DNA of 64,000 bases from Nemania diffusa (lineage: Eukaryota > Ascomycota > Sordariomycetes > Xylariales > Xylariaceae), in contig JBBPUQ010000007.1 in assembly GCA_038501195.1 (NCBI GenBank), positions 2,271,501-2,335,500 on the forward strand. The letters are read 5' to 3'. Positions 23,131 through 34,618 of the stretch are shown here, one piece after another. Numbering within the stretch: the stretch's first letter is position 1; each line of letters starts with the position of its first letter. The translations under genes were made by a program, and so were the position numbers. Under the pieces are notes generated by a model. The model did no database searches, was not told the origin of the DNA, and saw only the letters and a program-made list of their open reading frames with translations.

Positions 23131-24646
23131 ATTGTTGCCGATGGTTATTGCGTTGGAAATGAAATCTGGGGGCCAAGGAAAAATATATAAAATGAGGAGA
23201 TGAAGTGCTTAGTTAAGTCCAGGATGGTCAACCTGTTAGACTAAGTTGCCGTGAGTGGCAGCCTGTCTGTAGTACAGCAAGTATCATTGAGACGTGGCAG
23301 AAGAACAGGGAATCTGGTGACCATGTGTGGGTCGGTCGAGAGAGGGAGGCGGCTGCTTTGTGTAAGTTGGTATAGTGCTGTACGCAGTGGTGTAGGGTGT
23401 ATCTAAGTAGTTAGTGCAGGAGAAGATGATACGAAGATGTATGTTGTAAACTGCTGTGTGGGTTTTGCGTGAATCAACCAGGCCAAGTTTGTACCATGAG
23501 ACCTGGTTGGTGCCCCGTATGTATGTAGGTAATAACTCCAAATTAACGGAATCAACCCGAAATTGAAGTCTCCGGTCTGCATGCAGATTCCCATATATAT
23601 CAAAGGAGTAGTTGGGCCTTCCGTCTCTTTCATGCTGCTCTATATCTATCTATAGCACCAGTTAAGAATCGCCGAGGCAGGTACAGCTATCTAACTAGGT
23701 AAGCTTGATTTAGGTAGAGGGGCACGTGCAGAAGACAAGCAGCAGCCATGTACAGTCAATAAATGTACGTAAATTACTAGCTAGTGTACAGCTTGTCCTT
23801 CCTTAAGTTGATTTAGCTCAAGTTAACAGATTCCCTACCCGACTATAGAATTACATGTCGCTGCGATTTCAAGATGTTTTCTTAAGACTATTAGTTAATA
23901 ACCTAAATGCGATGGAGTACATTAGATACACACATGTGACGACCTTGGTACCTAGGGTGCTATGTAAGTATCTTCCTAGAATCTAGGTGTGCATCAACAT
24001 CCAATCAATGTCCCCACATGCCATCTCTTTGGCACATCTCATGGTACTCTGTACATAGACTGAAACTCAAAACAAACATGAGTACATGATGCATGACACA
24101 TACCTATTTATGCGAAGGTACGGACTGTTAGGTAAGTGCCTACCTTGTATACTCTACGCAGTAAGTCTAGCCAAAATAAACTGTTTGCTCGATCGGGCCG
24201 TCTCGTGATTCAATTCGACGTCATCATTGGTGCGGCAGAGCTTCTCTCCAACTCGAGGTCTTCAGCTTTTTACCCCGCCAATTTACCCCACCATCAAAGA
24301 ACAAGCAAAGGCAACATCTATATCCCCTAGGCAGACTAGACATAGGTATAAGATGCTATACTAACCTACCTTAGGTCACCTCGCTATAGTATACTGAGCT
24401 TCCCCCCACAGGTTTGTATAATATAGCCTGAATGCAACCTTTCAATCCCCAGATTATATCTTGTCTGTGAGGCTGTTTAATTAAAAGTGCTATTCCGGGC
24501 ATTCTATCTATTTCACCTCCCATCTTACTCGTTGACCACCCATCTGCATCGTCTACACCCAAACCCACCCCCTTCGCCGGGTATATACCTGTTACTAATC
24601 ATCTATCTAAACAAAGCCGCCTCATCTGCGACCTAAGCATCTAGAG
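23131..24646. other. long divergent spacer
   Basis: About 1.5 kb between divergent genes and rich in short TAGGTA/ACCTA words common to the other spacers here. It should contain both promoters. No gene or transposon recognised. Confidence 0.5.
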
Positions 24647-25739
24647 ATGGCCGACGAGATATCATTCCTGCCTTTGGGGGCTATAATCCAGTCCATCACA
24701 GTTGGCGGCGTAAACATCGTCCAGGGCTTTCCAACACAGGAGCTCTACGTGTCGCACAATGGCCCCTACTTTGGCGAGACGATCGGCCGTATTGCGAACC
24801 GCATCTCGAATGCCAAGCTAGCCTCCGTAAACGGCGGCAACTCGTACACTTTGGCGGCAAACGATGGCTCCAACACCCTCCACGGCGGCATCACGGGCTG
24901 GGGCAAGCGGATATGGGACGGGCCGAAGCCCATCGGGATCCGGACCATCCCCGGGCTTGAGGGTGACCTCAAAGGCGGCGAGAGTGTCGAGTTCACGCTC
25001 CGGAGCGAGGATGGGGATGAGGGCTTCCCTGGCGAGGTCTTGGCGAAGGTGATTTACACCACGGGGAAGGTTAGCGAAGGGGGTAATGAGGCTATCGTCT
25101 TGGGTATAGAGTATGAGGCTGAGCTTGTCGGTGGTGCTGACGAGACCGTCATAAACATGACAAACCACTCGTATGTCCCCTGAGCTTTAACCTATACTAC
25201 CGGCGCAAGCTAACCACAAGTTCGCAACTAGATACTTCAACCTAACCGGAGGCCCCTCGATTGAAGGAACAGTAGTGCAACTCTGCACCCCCTCATACCT
25301 CCCCGTCGACAATGGCGGTATCCCGACAGGCGGGGCTACGACATTTGCTAAGGTAGCCACAAATGAGCAATTCACCCTAGGCGCCCAAGAGCCCGATATC
25401 GACGACTGCTTCGTGGTCGACCCCTCCGCATCGCCCAACTCCGTGCCCATCGACACGCGCAGCCAACCCCTCATCGCCCTCGTCAAGGCGTACCACCCCG
25501 AGTCCAAGATCCACCTCGAAGTCCACAGCACGGAGCCCGCGTTCCAGTACTACACCGGCAAGTACATCGACGTACCCGCCGTCGACGGCGTGCCGGCGCG
25601 TGGCGCGCGGAGTGGATTCTGCGTTGAGCCGAGTAGATTCGTGAATGCCTGCAACGTCGAGGATTGGAAGAACCAGGTACTTCTGAAGAAGGGGGAGAAA
25701 TACGGCTGCCGCATTGTATATAAGGCATGGAAGGCGTAA
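24647..25739 (+). CDS. aldose 1-epimerase (galactose mutarotase family)
   Basis: Interconverts alpha and beta anomers of aldoses; in fungi it feeds the Leloir pathway. Exons 24647-25170 and 25232-25739 join across GTATGT...ACTAG to 343 residues. Family landmarks in order: GPYFGETIGRIANRIS near residue 40, NTLHGGITGW with the first active-site histidine, TNHSYFNLTGG formed exactly at the splice join with the catalytic histidine, HLEVHSTEPAFQYYTGKYID, and GARSGFCVEPSRFVNA with the catalytic glutamate. All key residues are present. The protein is cytosolic with no signal peptide. The nearby ligase is unrelated in function. Confidence 0.92.
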
Positions 25740-25852
25740 TTTAACTACTGAAAACATCACGTTTTAATCTGATGTATTCAAGCCATGTATTGATGTACCA
25801 TATCGCAATGTACTAAAGTTAGCTTGCCAAATTGACATGGAATGCGCGACAT

Positions 25853-28781
25853 CTAAGCCTCATCATCTTCATTCTCCTCGCCGTCCTCTTTAACAGGTGG
25901 CGGAGGCGCCTTCGCCTCCTGCTTGCGGAACAAGCCCGCTAAGAACTCGTTCGAGCTCGCCTCTTCTATCCCCTTATCCTCTCTCTTGCGCAGAAACCTC
26001 GGGAACCGCAGGCTCAGGCCGCGCTCCTCGCTCACGAGGCCCAAGGCAGCCGTGTACGTCGGCGAGAGCGTGATGTCGGCGAACGCCACCTCCCAGACCT
26101 CCTGCGGCTCGAACCACACGTCCGGGTGCCCCGCGTACTCGACGAAGCTCGGCTTCGTCTTGCGGATGTTCTTGTACTTCTGGCTACTCCCGCCCCGGGT
26201 TTCTTCGTCACCGTCGCCGTCGCTCAGGCTTGCGCTCTCACTACCGACATCCCCGTCCCCGGCTTGCTCTTCACTGATAGTCACCCCGGGATCGGTATCA
26301 CCGGACCCGTCGTCGTAGAACTGCCTGTTGGCCTTGTAGAACGCGTCCGTGAAGCCTGACATGCACTTGCACACAGCCTCTAACGAGCCCGTCTCCTCGT
26401 TGCGCACGGCGAGGAGGATGGGAGACCACCATTTCGCCTTACGACCTTGCCCATGCCAGCCTGCGACGGGGACGAGATCAAGTGTGTCGAAAGAGGAGCT
26501 GTAGTCTTTCTTGACTTTTAGCCAGGAGTCGAGGCGCTTGTCGGGCTCATATGTCGCGAGGAGGGGTTTGCGGCGGGTTGATTTTGCTGGAGTTGGTTGC
26601 TTTTCACTCTCTTTTGCATCCCCTGGGTTTGCTTTGGACTTTCCCTTGCCAGATCCGGCCCGACTTGCAGTGCTCTCTTGCTGTTGGTCTGCCGAGTCTT
26701 TCGTCTCTCCTGCATCGATGGAAGAAGTCGCGAGGGACAGATTCGGCAAGTTATCGAGAATCTTGACCATGATACCCTCGCACTTGAGATCTATGGCTTG
26801 CTTAAAGAAATCAAGAACAGTCTCTGAATCCTGTGACGTAGCGTCTAGACTGCGCACCCATGTGAACCGATTCGGGACCTCGACGAAAAGGGAACGTAAT
26901 AAGCTCCTGCGCTCCCGAAAGGGGCGATCAAGCAACGGCTGACCATTTAGATACATCAGATCGAAAGCGAAGAGACAGACATCGATAGTGATGCTCCCAA
27001 TCGCCACATCCTTGCGCGCGCGATTCGTCAGCGTCTGGAAGTTCTTCAGCTCGCCGGTCGTCTGGTCCACAGCGACGACCTCGCCCTCCATGATGAAGCT
27101 CCCGACCCCCTCGCCGCGGATCCGCGGCACGAGGGCCACGAGATCGGGGTACTTGTCCGTCATCACCTCGAGGTGGCGGGAGAAGATGGAGACCTTCCCG
27201 CCCTCGTCGCAGTGCACCTGCGCGCGCTGGCCGTCGTATTTGAACTCGCAGGCGAAATCGCGCGTTTGCAGCTTGGTCAGCATCTCGGACAGGTCGCGCG
27301 TGATGCTGCCGAGCATGGGCCGCAGCGGGACGTGCAGCCCTAACCTGCAGCGCACGAGCAGCTCCGGGCAGACGCCGACCTCGAGCATGGCGGGGATGAG
27401 GTCGTTGTAGTTAGGGCGTCGCGCGAAGCACGCCTTGACGATCTCTTCGCCGCGTCCCCAGACCTCGGCCAGCTCTTCCTTCTTGAGACGCCGGAGCTCT
27501 TCGACGGAGCGCAGGGGGTACTCGTAGGTGTCGTGGTCTTGGCTGGGGGAAGTCAGAGGTGGTCGCGAGAGCAGGAAAGCGCGCGACAGCGCTATCAGCA
27601 GCGTGGTCTTCACGGCCCCGATCCGCAGGTGTTGGCAAAGCGTTCGCACGACATATCTACTCTCTTCGCCGCCTCGTGCGTCTTGTAGCAGGCGGTCTAC
27701 AAGCCGTTGTTTCACTTCCGCGCTGCCCTGCCCTTGGGCGCTGGCGATTTTGACGAGGGAGTTGTATACGCCTTTAATGGTGAGAGGTTTGGGGGCACGC
27801 AGCGTGAAGCTCTGCTTCTTCTTCGCCTCGAAGGCTACGTCCCCTGCGTCTCCGAACTTGTCGTAGATTGCCTTCAGGGAGCGGTTGTCGAGGCCACAAA
27901 CTTGCCGTAACGCTTTAGAGATTGCCGAGCCGCCTAGGCCTAGCTCTAGGGATATGTAAGGAGGTGAGATGGCATTGGTAGACAACCAGACCTAGATGTT
28001 ATTAGTCTTTTGTGTGGACAGCCGGATAAGAGTCAGTAGAGTAGCCCTTTGGTCGATATAGAGTGACTCCGGCATGTCTGCGACTTACCGCAGGGAGGAG
28101 GCTATCCGGGTCTCCTTTTATGAGGATACGTAGACAATTTACCAGTGTATCAACGATCTTAATCCGGCTGGCAGTCCCGCTCACGAGCACGAAACAGCGC
28201 GTTAATAGTGCATACGAGGCATCGCCACTATCATTAGCCCAGTGCTCTCGCAGTTGCGGGACATACTTGTCAGGGTCAAAGGTCAGCGGACTTTCGTCGA
28301 AAGGTATAGATTCCGAAACGGCGTCTACAGACGCCACGACAGATTGGAGGGATAAGGTGCCTTTTGCCTTTCCTTTGTTGAAGGTTTCAGCCATTTCCCG
28401 CTTTAGCGGTTCTGAAGGTGTCCCATCAAGGATAGGCGCGTCCGTGTCAAGTTGCAGGTTCTGAGGCTGCATCAACAAAGCTTCGGGTTCCTTGCTATTC
28501 GAAGCTTCAGCCTCGGCCTCGGCCTCGGGTGCCGTCGTAGACACACCACCAACCGCCTCTTGGTCCCACTCGGCCTGGAGCTTCCGAGCCAGCTCCTCGT
28601 CGGTCATCTTATGATCTTGAACTATTTTTGCTGCATCTCCGGCTATCCCGCTCTCGTCGTTAAGAGAAGAAGCAGTCCCATTTTGATCCCGTTGCTTGGC
28701 GAAGAAGTACTCCAGGCCCCGCGACGGTAAGCTGCTATTAGAATTGTTGTTCAGCTTCCTCTTCTTCGCAGGGCTCGGCAT
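25853..28781 (-). CDS. CDC9: ATP-dependent DNA ligase I
   Basis: Seals Okazaki fragments and repair nicks in nucleus and mitochondria. Exons 28781-28089 and 27991-25853 join across GTAAGT...TCTAG into LLPA-VWLSTNAIS, giving 943 residues. The N-terminus has a nuclear-type basic start (MPSPAKKRKLNNN) and LEYFF, which resembles a PCNA-binding box though without the leading glutamine. The DNA-binding domain begins about residue 190. The adenylation motif EFKYDGQRAQVH holds the nucleotidyl lysine near residue 482, followed by FIMEGEVVAVD, LFAFDLMYLNG and CEGIMVK. The OB domain has WLKVKKDY and FLRKREDK with VEYAGHPDVWFEP. A Ser/Lys-rich insert near residue 650 is variable in this family. All catalytic motifs are intact. 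Confidence 0.95.
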
Positions 28782-29250
28782 CGTTCGGGCCTTGTAGCTT
28801 CACTGTTCACGTGCATCGGTAGTGTGACAGTGTCAACTGGGCCCATTTGGTAAATGGGTACGTATGCGTAGGTTACAATACGAAAGCTACCATATTTGGC
28901 GCGCTTTATAGGATTCAGTCGCGTCTCAGTTCCCTCTTTCATCAGTCAGAATTCAATGCTATCAATGCGTACAGTGGAAGCCCGTATATGCAATAGGCAG
29001 TAATCCATATCCGCAATATGCGTCAATCAAAATAGTTTTGCTTAGCGAGTATTAGACCAATATCGCCGAGTTGAATGATGAGCTTGTAAATTCAAATAGC
29101 AAGCCTTTTATATTAAACATTACCCAACTGACCCTACTATTATTTCAAATATTTCCTACTACATGAACTACCTGTGGTAAATCCTCCGACCCTGCTGTCT
29201 AGTCGTTTCCACGTCTACACTAGCTACACTCGTATACCCAACTTATCACA
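28782..29250. other. ligase 5' flank
   Basis: Holds the ligase promoter, with the motifs listed separately, and the 3' flank of a decayed gene. Confidence 0.5.
28894..28924. promoter_or_regulatory. E2F-like and ACGCG motifs upstream of DNA ligase
   Basis: TTTGGCGCG at 28895-28903 resembles the E2F-type half-site, and CGCGT at 28920-28924 reads ACGCG on the coding strand. Both lie about 115-145 bases before the ligase start. They parallel the ACGCG cluster of POL2 and fit G1/S control, which is inferred. Confidence 0.35.
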
Positions 29251-31096
29251 TCACCAACGCCTCTCTCGTTCACAAAAGCTCAACCATTCATCAGGTTGCC
29301 TTTTAGGTTTGTCTGCGATCTTGAGAAGTGTAAATACCATAGGCTTCTCGGAAAAATATGCATAGTAGTAAAATTAGCCCCGTGCAGTCAACCCTGATTT
29401 ATCTAGATCGAAATGACCAGTCCTCTCATGATCCTCGTCTAGCACCAGTCTCCCAGTGCCGGCCTCGCAGGTAGCCTATTGAAGGTAGATTCGACCAGGG
29501 TTTTTGGAATGGCTGCCACCCAGTCGCCTTTTGAAATGTTTCGCGTCGGTGTGTCGTGATGCTGCCGCTTTGCGCTTGCCCGAGGAGGTGAAGTATTCGG
29601 AGTCAGCTGGCTCTTCTTCTTCGTCAGACAAGCGCACGGCCTGCTCTTCTCGGAGAAGCTCAAGAGACTCCTCCGAAGTAGCGAGTAGCATAGTGCCATT
29701 CATTAAACCAAAATCGAAGGCGCCCACAATACCATGCGTACTCGTCGGTTGATGGATATCTAGCGTCATCGAGCCGAGCTCGGCTCCGTAGTCATCCTGA
29801 AGCCGGCGGCAGTGCATAATGTAGGAACCTACAAGACGGTTAAGTGTAGATGAGTTGGACGAAGGAGAGCGATGTGCTCTAGCATAGTCTATGTGAGGCT
29901 TCAGTTTGGCTAGAATCGCCTTCTCCTTGTCACGCTCTTTCTGCTTGGTGTATAGCCCTTCGAGCTGTGCGATCTTCAACTTCCATGATTCCATCTGAGA
30001 GTTCACTTGCTTCGCCCAGCCGACAATTACGCAGGTCTCGCTGCGGTTCTAGCGATTGTCTGAAGTGGGCTCGGTTGTCTGTTGAATTAGGAGCTCTGGG
30101 ATGTTTTTGGCAGCTTCCAACAATTTCTTAAAGCCTTCACGGTAGAGAACCAAAGACTTCAGAATGAGGAGGCTCTTTTACAGGCTCACCACGCAAGCCA
30201 TTGAAGAAATATTTGGCCAGGAAACGGTCTGGGTCAAATAATGCCTCGGGGGTAAGGTGGTCGCCGTTCACATCTGGGCTATCAATCATCGTGAAGGCGG
30301 TGTCAACCCCTCTCTTCAGCTCCGGGTCCCATGCTATGACCGTTAGGAAGGAAGTGACCCTTGCACTCAGTCCAGGAATGGCATCCACACGACAACGCAA
30401 CGGCTCGGACCAGTCGTTCAAGTCCCATAGAACAACGGGCTTAGGTGTCTTATCTGGGGCTGGCAAGCCTTTGTCGTCTACAAAATATTTCGAAAAGAAA
30501 TAATCAAGATCGTATGCGCCTCGGCACTTGGGTCATTAAGCTTGGAGAAGTTTTGCTAATGCCACTGACCCACGTTAAATTAATGCTTCTCAACAGCCTG
30601 AGCGTGATCCTTCCAACTTTGGGCGAATTCTGCAGCGAGTCGCCTCTCCACGAGGGTAACTGAGGGAGGGCCTCCTTCGATACACTAAATCGATACCCAC
30701 AAAAGAGATTAATAAGCCTCTGCCTTCACCTTGACGTGCACGTGGCTAGGGAAGGATACCAACTCACCTTTCGACCTTTCACAGCGGCCTCAAGCGTGCT
30801 TTGAAGCTCGTCGACATTCGCTGACTTCCTAAATGGGATATCGTACAAGCGAAGTTGCGCTACAATCCACGGCTTGGTAGCAGCGGCCAGGCGCGCCGAT
30901 GATGCGTTCTTACGAAAGAGCAAGTGCAGGTCGCCTAATGAGACGCGGTAGAAGCTGCCGACACGTAGGCCATTCTTGTCGTCGTATGAGAATACCCCAG
31001 GTTGGCTGGCCCTGGCGCCTGAGGTTCTGGCGGAAAGCCTTCAACATCGCCATTCATATGGCAATCGTACCGGCAGTCCTGGTCGTCGTCCTGCAT
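29251..31096 (-). pseudogene. decayed gene of an unnamed fungal family with a SAP-like N-terminal motif
   Basis: Reading the reverse strand from an ATG at 31096, one protein can be followed through changing frames to a stop at 29251. Pieces are MQDDDQDCRYDC, then after a frameshift LRVGSFYRVSLGDLHLLF, a SAP-like helix pair (LRLYDIPFRKSANVDELQST), the segment PVVLWDLNDWSEPLRCR, FDPDRFLAKYFFNGL, after another shift GFKKLLEAAKNIPELLI, then GAFDFGLMNGTMLL and finally LKIADKPKRQPDEW. In-frame stops lie at 30051-30049, 29478-29476 and 29376-29374. Intact relatives, as I recall them, are common hypothetical proteins of filamentous fungi ending with the same GTMLL and KxKxxPxxW blocks. Several independent lesions argue for an old pseudogene rather than assembly error. 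Confidence 0.7.
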
Positions 31097-31847
31097 CGCT
31101 CGTGCGTAACGGTGTCAGTGCCGGAAAGGTGTCAAAGAATATCTACTTAAATCACCAACCCCAGTCAATTGACGAAACAAGTCTACCTATAAATATATTA
31201 TGTACTAATCTTGGTTGGTACTAGGCTGGTACCAGGTTTCTGACACTGGTACTTGAGTCTTAAGACTACTATAGCTCTGAAACGTCATCTTTTCTTTTTC
31301 ACTCAATTTATTATCGATTAACTGATTGTACGCTGTAGTGTATTGTTTTGTATATTCGCAGATATTAAGAAGGAATGATGATCGCGCGAAAGTTTATTGA
31401 TTCAGATCAGGGGAGTGCAGCAGCCAGTATACAATATTATACATGACATCCATGCCAACCGGGGCAGTGTCTACCTACGAGGCGGCAATATTAGGAGATA
31501 TATAAGAAGGTACGAGAGACGGGATGTGCAAGTGTTCAAGGACCCTTCGTGATAGCTGTGAGGAAGGTTGTGTTCTCTGTCCCATCAACAACACCAATAG
31601 GTACTCAGTACCAGTCACAACAAACACAGGAACTCACTTATCCCGCATTCTCCAAAGATATGATTTTGGCATGAGATTGCGTTTTGCCACACTTTTATAA
31701 CTTTTACCATCTATTTTCAACGCAAGTGTGCGAAATACAATGAGTCACTGGTTAGAGTAAGACTACTATAAACTCCGATTTCCCACATTTCTCATAATTA
31801 GCTAATAAAATGAAACTTAAAGGGTAGTGTTACGGCCACCAGTTTCT
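31097..31847. other. intergenic spacer between two relics
   Basis: AT-rich, with no recognisable coding sequence. It may hold the lost 5' parts of both flanking relics in unrecognisable form. Confidence 0.5.
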
Positions 31848-33472
31848 ATGGCATACCCAAATGGAGCAATCCGCATGACCCGCACTGCGGGTAGAAAACA
31901 CACGAAGAACTGTATTAGTTTACCAGACATCATACATAAGGATGAGCTTGAATCCGCGTGCATAATGTCTTCCCACATTGCTGAAGAGGAACTTTATAAG
32001 CATCTTCCCTTTTCACACACTTATGACGAAATCCCGGTAACTACCATGCAACTCGCTCGCTAGTACTCACGTTAACCTGATTTGGATGCGTAGATATTTA
32101 TTGGTAGAGATATAAGATTCGACCCTCGATTGGAGGAAGCGGTGGGTAAAACTTTACCGGAACCCTTTTGTTCCAAATGCCAAGCTAAGAGCCACAATCA
32201 CTAACGAATATTTGATAGACAAGAAGGATTGGGTGGTCATTATTCGGGGACACGGGCCGGGCTGATCTTGAAGGTCTTCTTCAGCAACTACATAGCCAGA
32301 AGTATGGCCAAAATTTGAAGACCTTCTATCTACCACACGATCCCCATCCACAGGTTCTCTTACTTGAATACTCAACCTTCCTTAGGATTGTCATTACGTC
32401 TTGCAACATGAGAAACATCGATACAAAGCAAGCAGACAATCTATGGTATATTCATGATATACCGAGACGTAATGAGAACTCGCGGGAACCCCTCTCCACC
32501 TTTGGATCCGAACTTCGAGAATTCTTGAGGTATCTTAATGTACCTCGGCTCTTTCTTCAGTCTATATTCAATAATTATGATTATTCGACAGTGAATGTGC
32601 ATCTCACCATCTCCATGCCATCCAGCATTACCAACAAACCCGCAAATTGTGGCCTCATGAGCATGCGTCGGAACGTTGAGAGGATGGGCCTGAATCTCTC
32701 CCAGAAAGACAGCTCAGGGGCGCTCCAACTAGAGGTTTGTTCAGTCAAAGTTGGCAAACTCAACGCAGTGTGGCTCAACCACTTCTATGACTGTGCCCTG
32801 GGGAAAAGTATTATGGACACAGGACTGAGAAGAAATGTCCTTCCAAGGATAAAGTTGTTTCACCCGAATCGTGGAGATGTCATTACAGCGAATAAAGATG
32901 CACAAGATGTTGCAAAATGCATTACTTGTGGTGTTCAGCGACGGTTCTGGTTCACTGGGAAGGAGGATAGGACAATGAAGAATGTATTTCATCATTACAA
33001 ATCAAAAGATACTGGAACTCTTTCCCATCAGAATGTTATCCTGGCCTACAACCCACGAGCTACTACACAGTTACCCTACTATATGGTGAGTCGTTCTCAG
33101 TGCCACTTCTTTCCCGTCTGATCAATCTTCATTATATCAACGCGCATAAGGCTGAAAGCCATAGTAAAACTTTCTTACCGGTTCCAGACACTCACATATC
33201 ACGTTCAAACGTATGGATATTAACTTTGAGTGCAGTATATCGGATCAGCCACCTTCGAGACGACTTCATGGGGTGAACTGAGGCGTATAAACCCTGGAAA
33301 TTTGCAGGTGGTGGGTATGCAGACAATTGAATGTGGTGTGCTTATCCCGGGTCATCTTATCGACGGCCTTCTCGAGAAGGGGACGGGGAGCTGGCAAGAG
33401 GGCATCGTGCCACATATTCAGACGACGCCCTCTTACGCTGCTAAGAATGGCGATCCATGGACAGCAAAGTAA
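31848..33472 (+). pseudogene. tyrosyl-DNA phosphodiesterase (TDP1)-like relic, phospholipase D superfamily
   Basis: TDP1 repairs topoisomerase I-DNA adducts with two HxK(x)nN/D motifs. Homology is seen in separate frames: PNGAIRMTRTAGRKHTKNCI to a TAG at 32063, GRDIRFDPRLEEAVGK, then after a T-run shift VPNAKLRATITNEYLIDKKD, then from about 32270 to 33085 the main piece with LLEYSTFLRIVITSCNMRNI and NLWYIHDIPRR. After an intron (GTGAGT...GTGCAG) comes 33236-33472 with YIGSATFETTSWGEL and ECGVLIP, the TDP1 C-terminal signature (GSANLSxxAWG). The first catalytic motif reads HPQVLLLEY and the second HQNVILAYN, so both lysines are replaced. At least three frameshifts make it non-functional. Confidence 0.75.
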
Positions 33473-33709
33473 TAAGGAGGAGCTTCATTATATTCGTATT
33501 TTCAATCCTTGTCGGCGCTAAGTATATATTAAGGAGGCTGCGGCGGCGTTTGGTTTCAAGCACGAACCTCACGGTTAACGGTTTTGGGAACAGGAGCTTA
33601 CAGTAGATCCTGGTGTACGTCATTATCGCCTAGTGTTAGTTATCAATGGGTTTTATACAATATCCACTGCTGAGAAGACAGTCCCTTCCACGCAACCCTT
33701 GTAATCCCA
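33473..33709. other. short convergent spacer
   Basis: 3' flanks of the TDP1-like relic and the hydrolase. Nothing else seen. Confidence 0.5.
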
Positions 33710-34618
33710 TTATACCACCGTGGTTGCTGCCGACCAATCGTGCACGTCGATAACCGCCTGCGCAAAAGCTCCGGGCGCCTCGACGGGGAACGCATGCCCG
33801 ACGTCAAACACTCTGCGCTCATGGCGCCCCACGAACATCTCGGCATGACCCGCAGAGCCCCCCGGCTTCAGGGGGTCCTGGGCGCCGTCCAGCGTGACGC
33901 ACGGGACCTTGATCCTGGGCCGCGCCGCCAGCCGCGCCTCGAGGCCGTCCAGGGCCGGGTCGCCGGCCTCCTTGCCGTGCACGAACCTGTACGCGTGCAC
34001 CACGACGTCCACGAAATCCGGGTTCTCGAACGCCGCGGCCGCGCGCTCGAAGTCGGCCTCCGCGAACCGCCAGGTCGGCGACCACTGCGTCCAGAGCAGG
34101 CGGCAGAGCGCGCGGCGGTCCCGCGCGAGGCAGGCCCGCCCACGCTCGCTCTGGAAGAGGTGCTGGTACCACATGACGCACTCGAGGCCCGGGGGCGCCG
34201 GCTCGCGCTGCGCCGCGACGTCGGCGATGTCGTAGCCGGCGTAGCTGACGAGACCCACGACTCTCTCCGGCCACAGCGCCGCGGCGGCGCACGAGGCCAG
34301 CCCGCCCCAGTCGAAGCCCGCGAGGATCGCGGCCCCGATGTCCAGTGAGTTGAGCAGGGAGATGATGTCCGCGGCGAGCGCGGCCTGCTGCCCCGTGCGC
34401 TTTGTGGTCGCGAACAGGAAGCTCGTCTCCCCGAAGCCCCGGAGGTACGGGACGATGACGCGCGCGCCGCGGCGCACGAGGAGGGGGACTACGGCGTCGT
34501 AGGCGTGCGCGTCGTACGGGAAGCCGTGGGTGAGGACCACGGGCCAGCCGTCGGGCGCGCCGTGCTCGTAGTAGGCGATCTCGAGGAGCTCGGTGTCGGT
34601 TTTCTTGAGTTGGGCCAT
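33710..34618 (-). CDS. alpha/beta hydrolase of epoxide hydrolase / haloalkane dehalogenase type
   Basis: Intronless, 302 residues. The fold is shown by the oxyanion segment LTHGFPYDAHAYD, PYLRGFGETSF, and the nucleophile elbow LAGFDWGGLA, in which the nucleophile is aspartate D103, as in epoxide hydrolases and dehalogenases rather than serine esterases. The acid is probably D249 (DGAQDPLKP) and the histidine H276 (DVGHAFPVEAP). There is no signal peptide, so it is cytosolic. I start at ATG 34618 (MAQLKKTD). The gene is strikingly GC-rich against AT-rich flanks, which leaves long chance open frames on both strands. Substrate unknown. High GC and no intron could reflect a horizontal origin, but such hydrolases are frequent in fungi. 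Confidence 0.85.
   Translation of the reverse strand: MAQLKKTDTELLEIAYYEHGAPDGWPVVLTHGFPYDAHAYDAVVPLLVRRGARVIVPYLRGFGETSFLFATTKRTGQQAALAADIISLLNSLDIGAAILAGFDWGGLASCAAAALWPERVVGLVSYAGYDIADVAAQREPAPPGLECVMWYQHLFQSERGRACLARDRRALCRLLWTQWSPTWRFAEADFERAAAAFENPDFVDVVVHAYRFVHGKEAGDPALDGLEARLAARPRIKVPCVTLDGAQDPLKPGGSAGHAEMFVGRHERRVFDVGHAFPVEAPGAFAQAVIDVHDWSAATTVV

Noticed and set aside
32154..32375. Minus-strand frame with a hydrophobic stretch resembling a small membrane protein
   Set aside because: It is antisense to the TDP1-like relic, whose homology explains the sequence.
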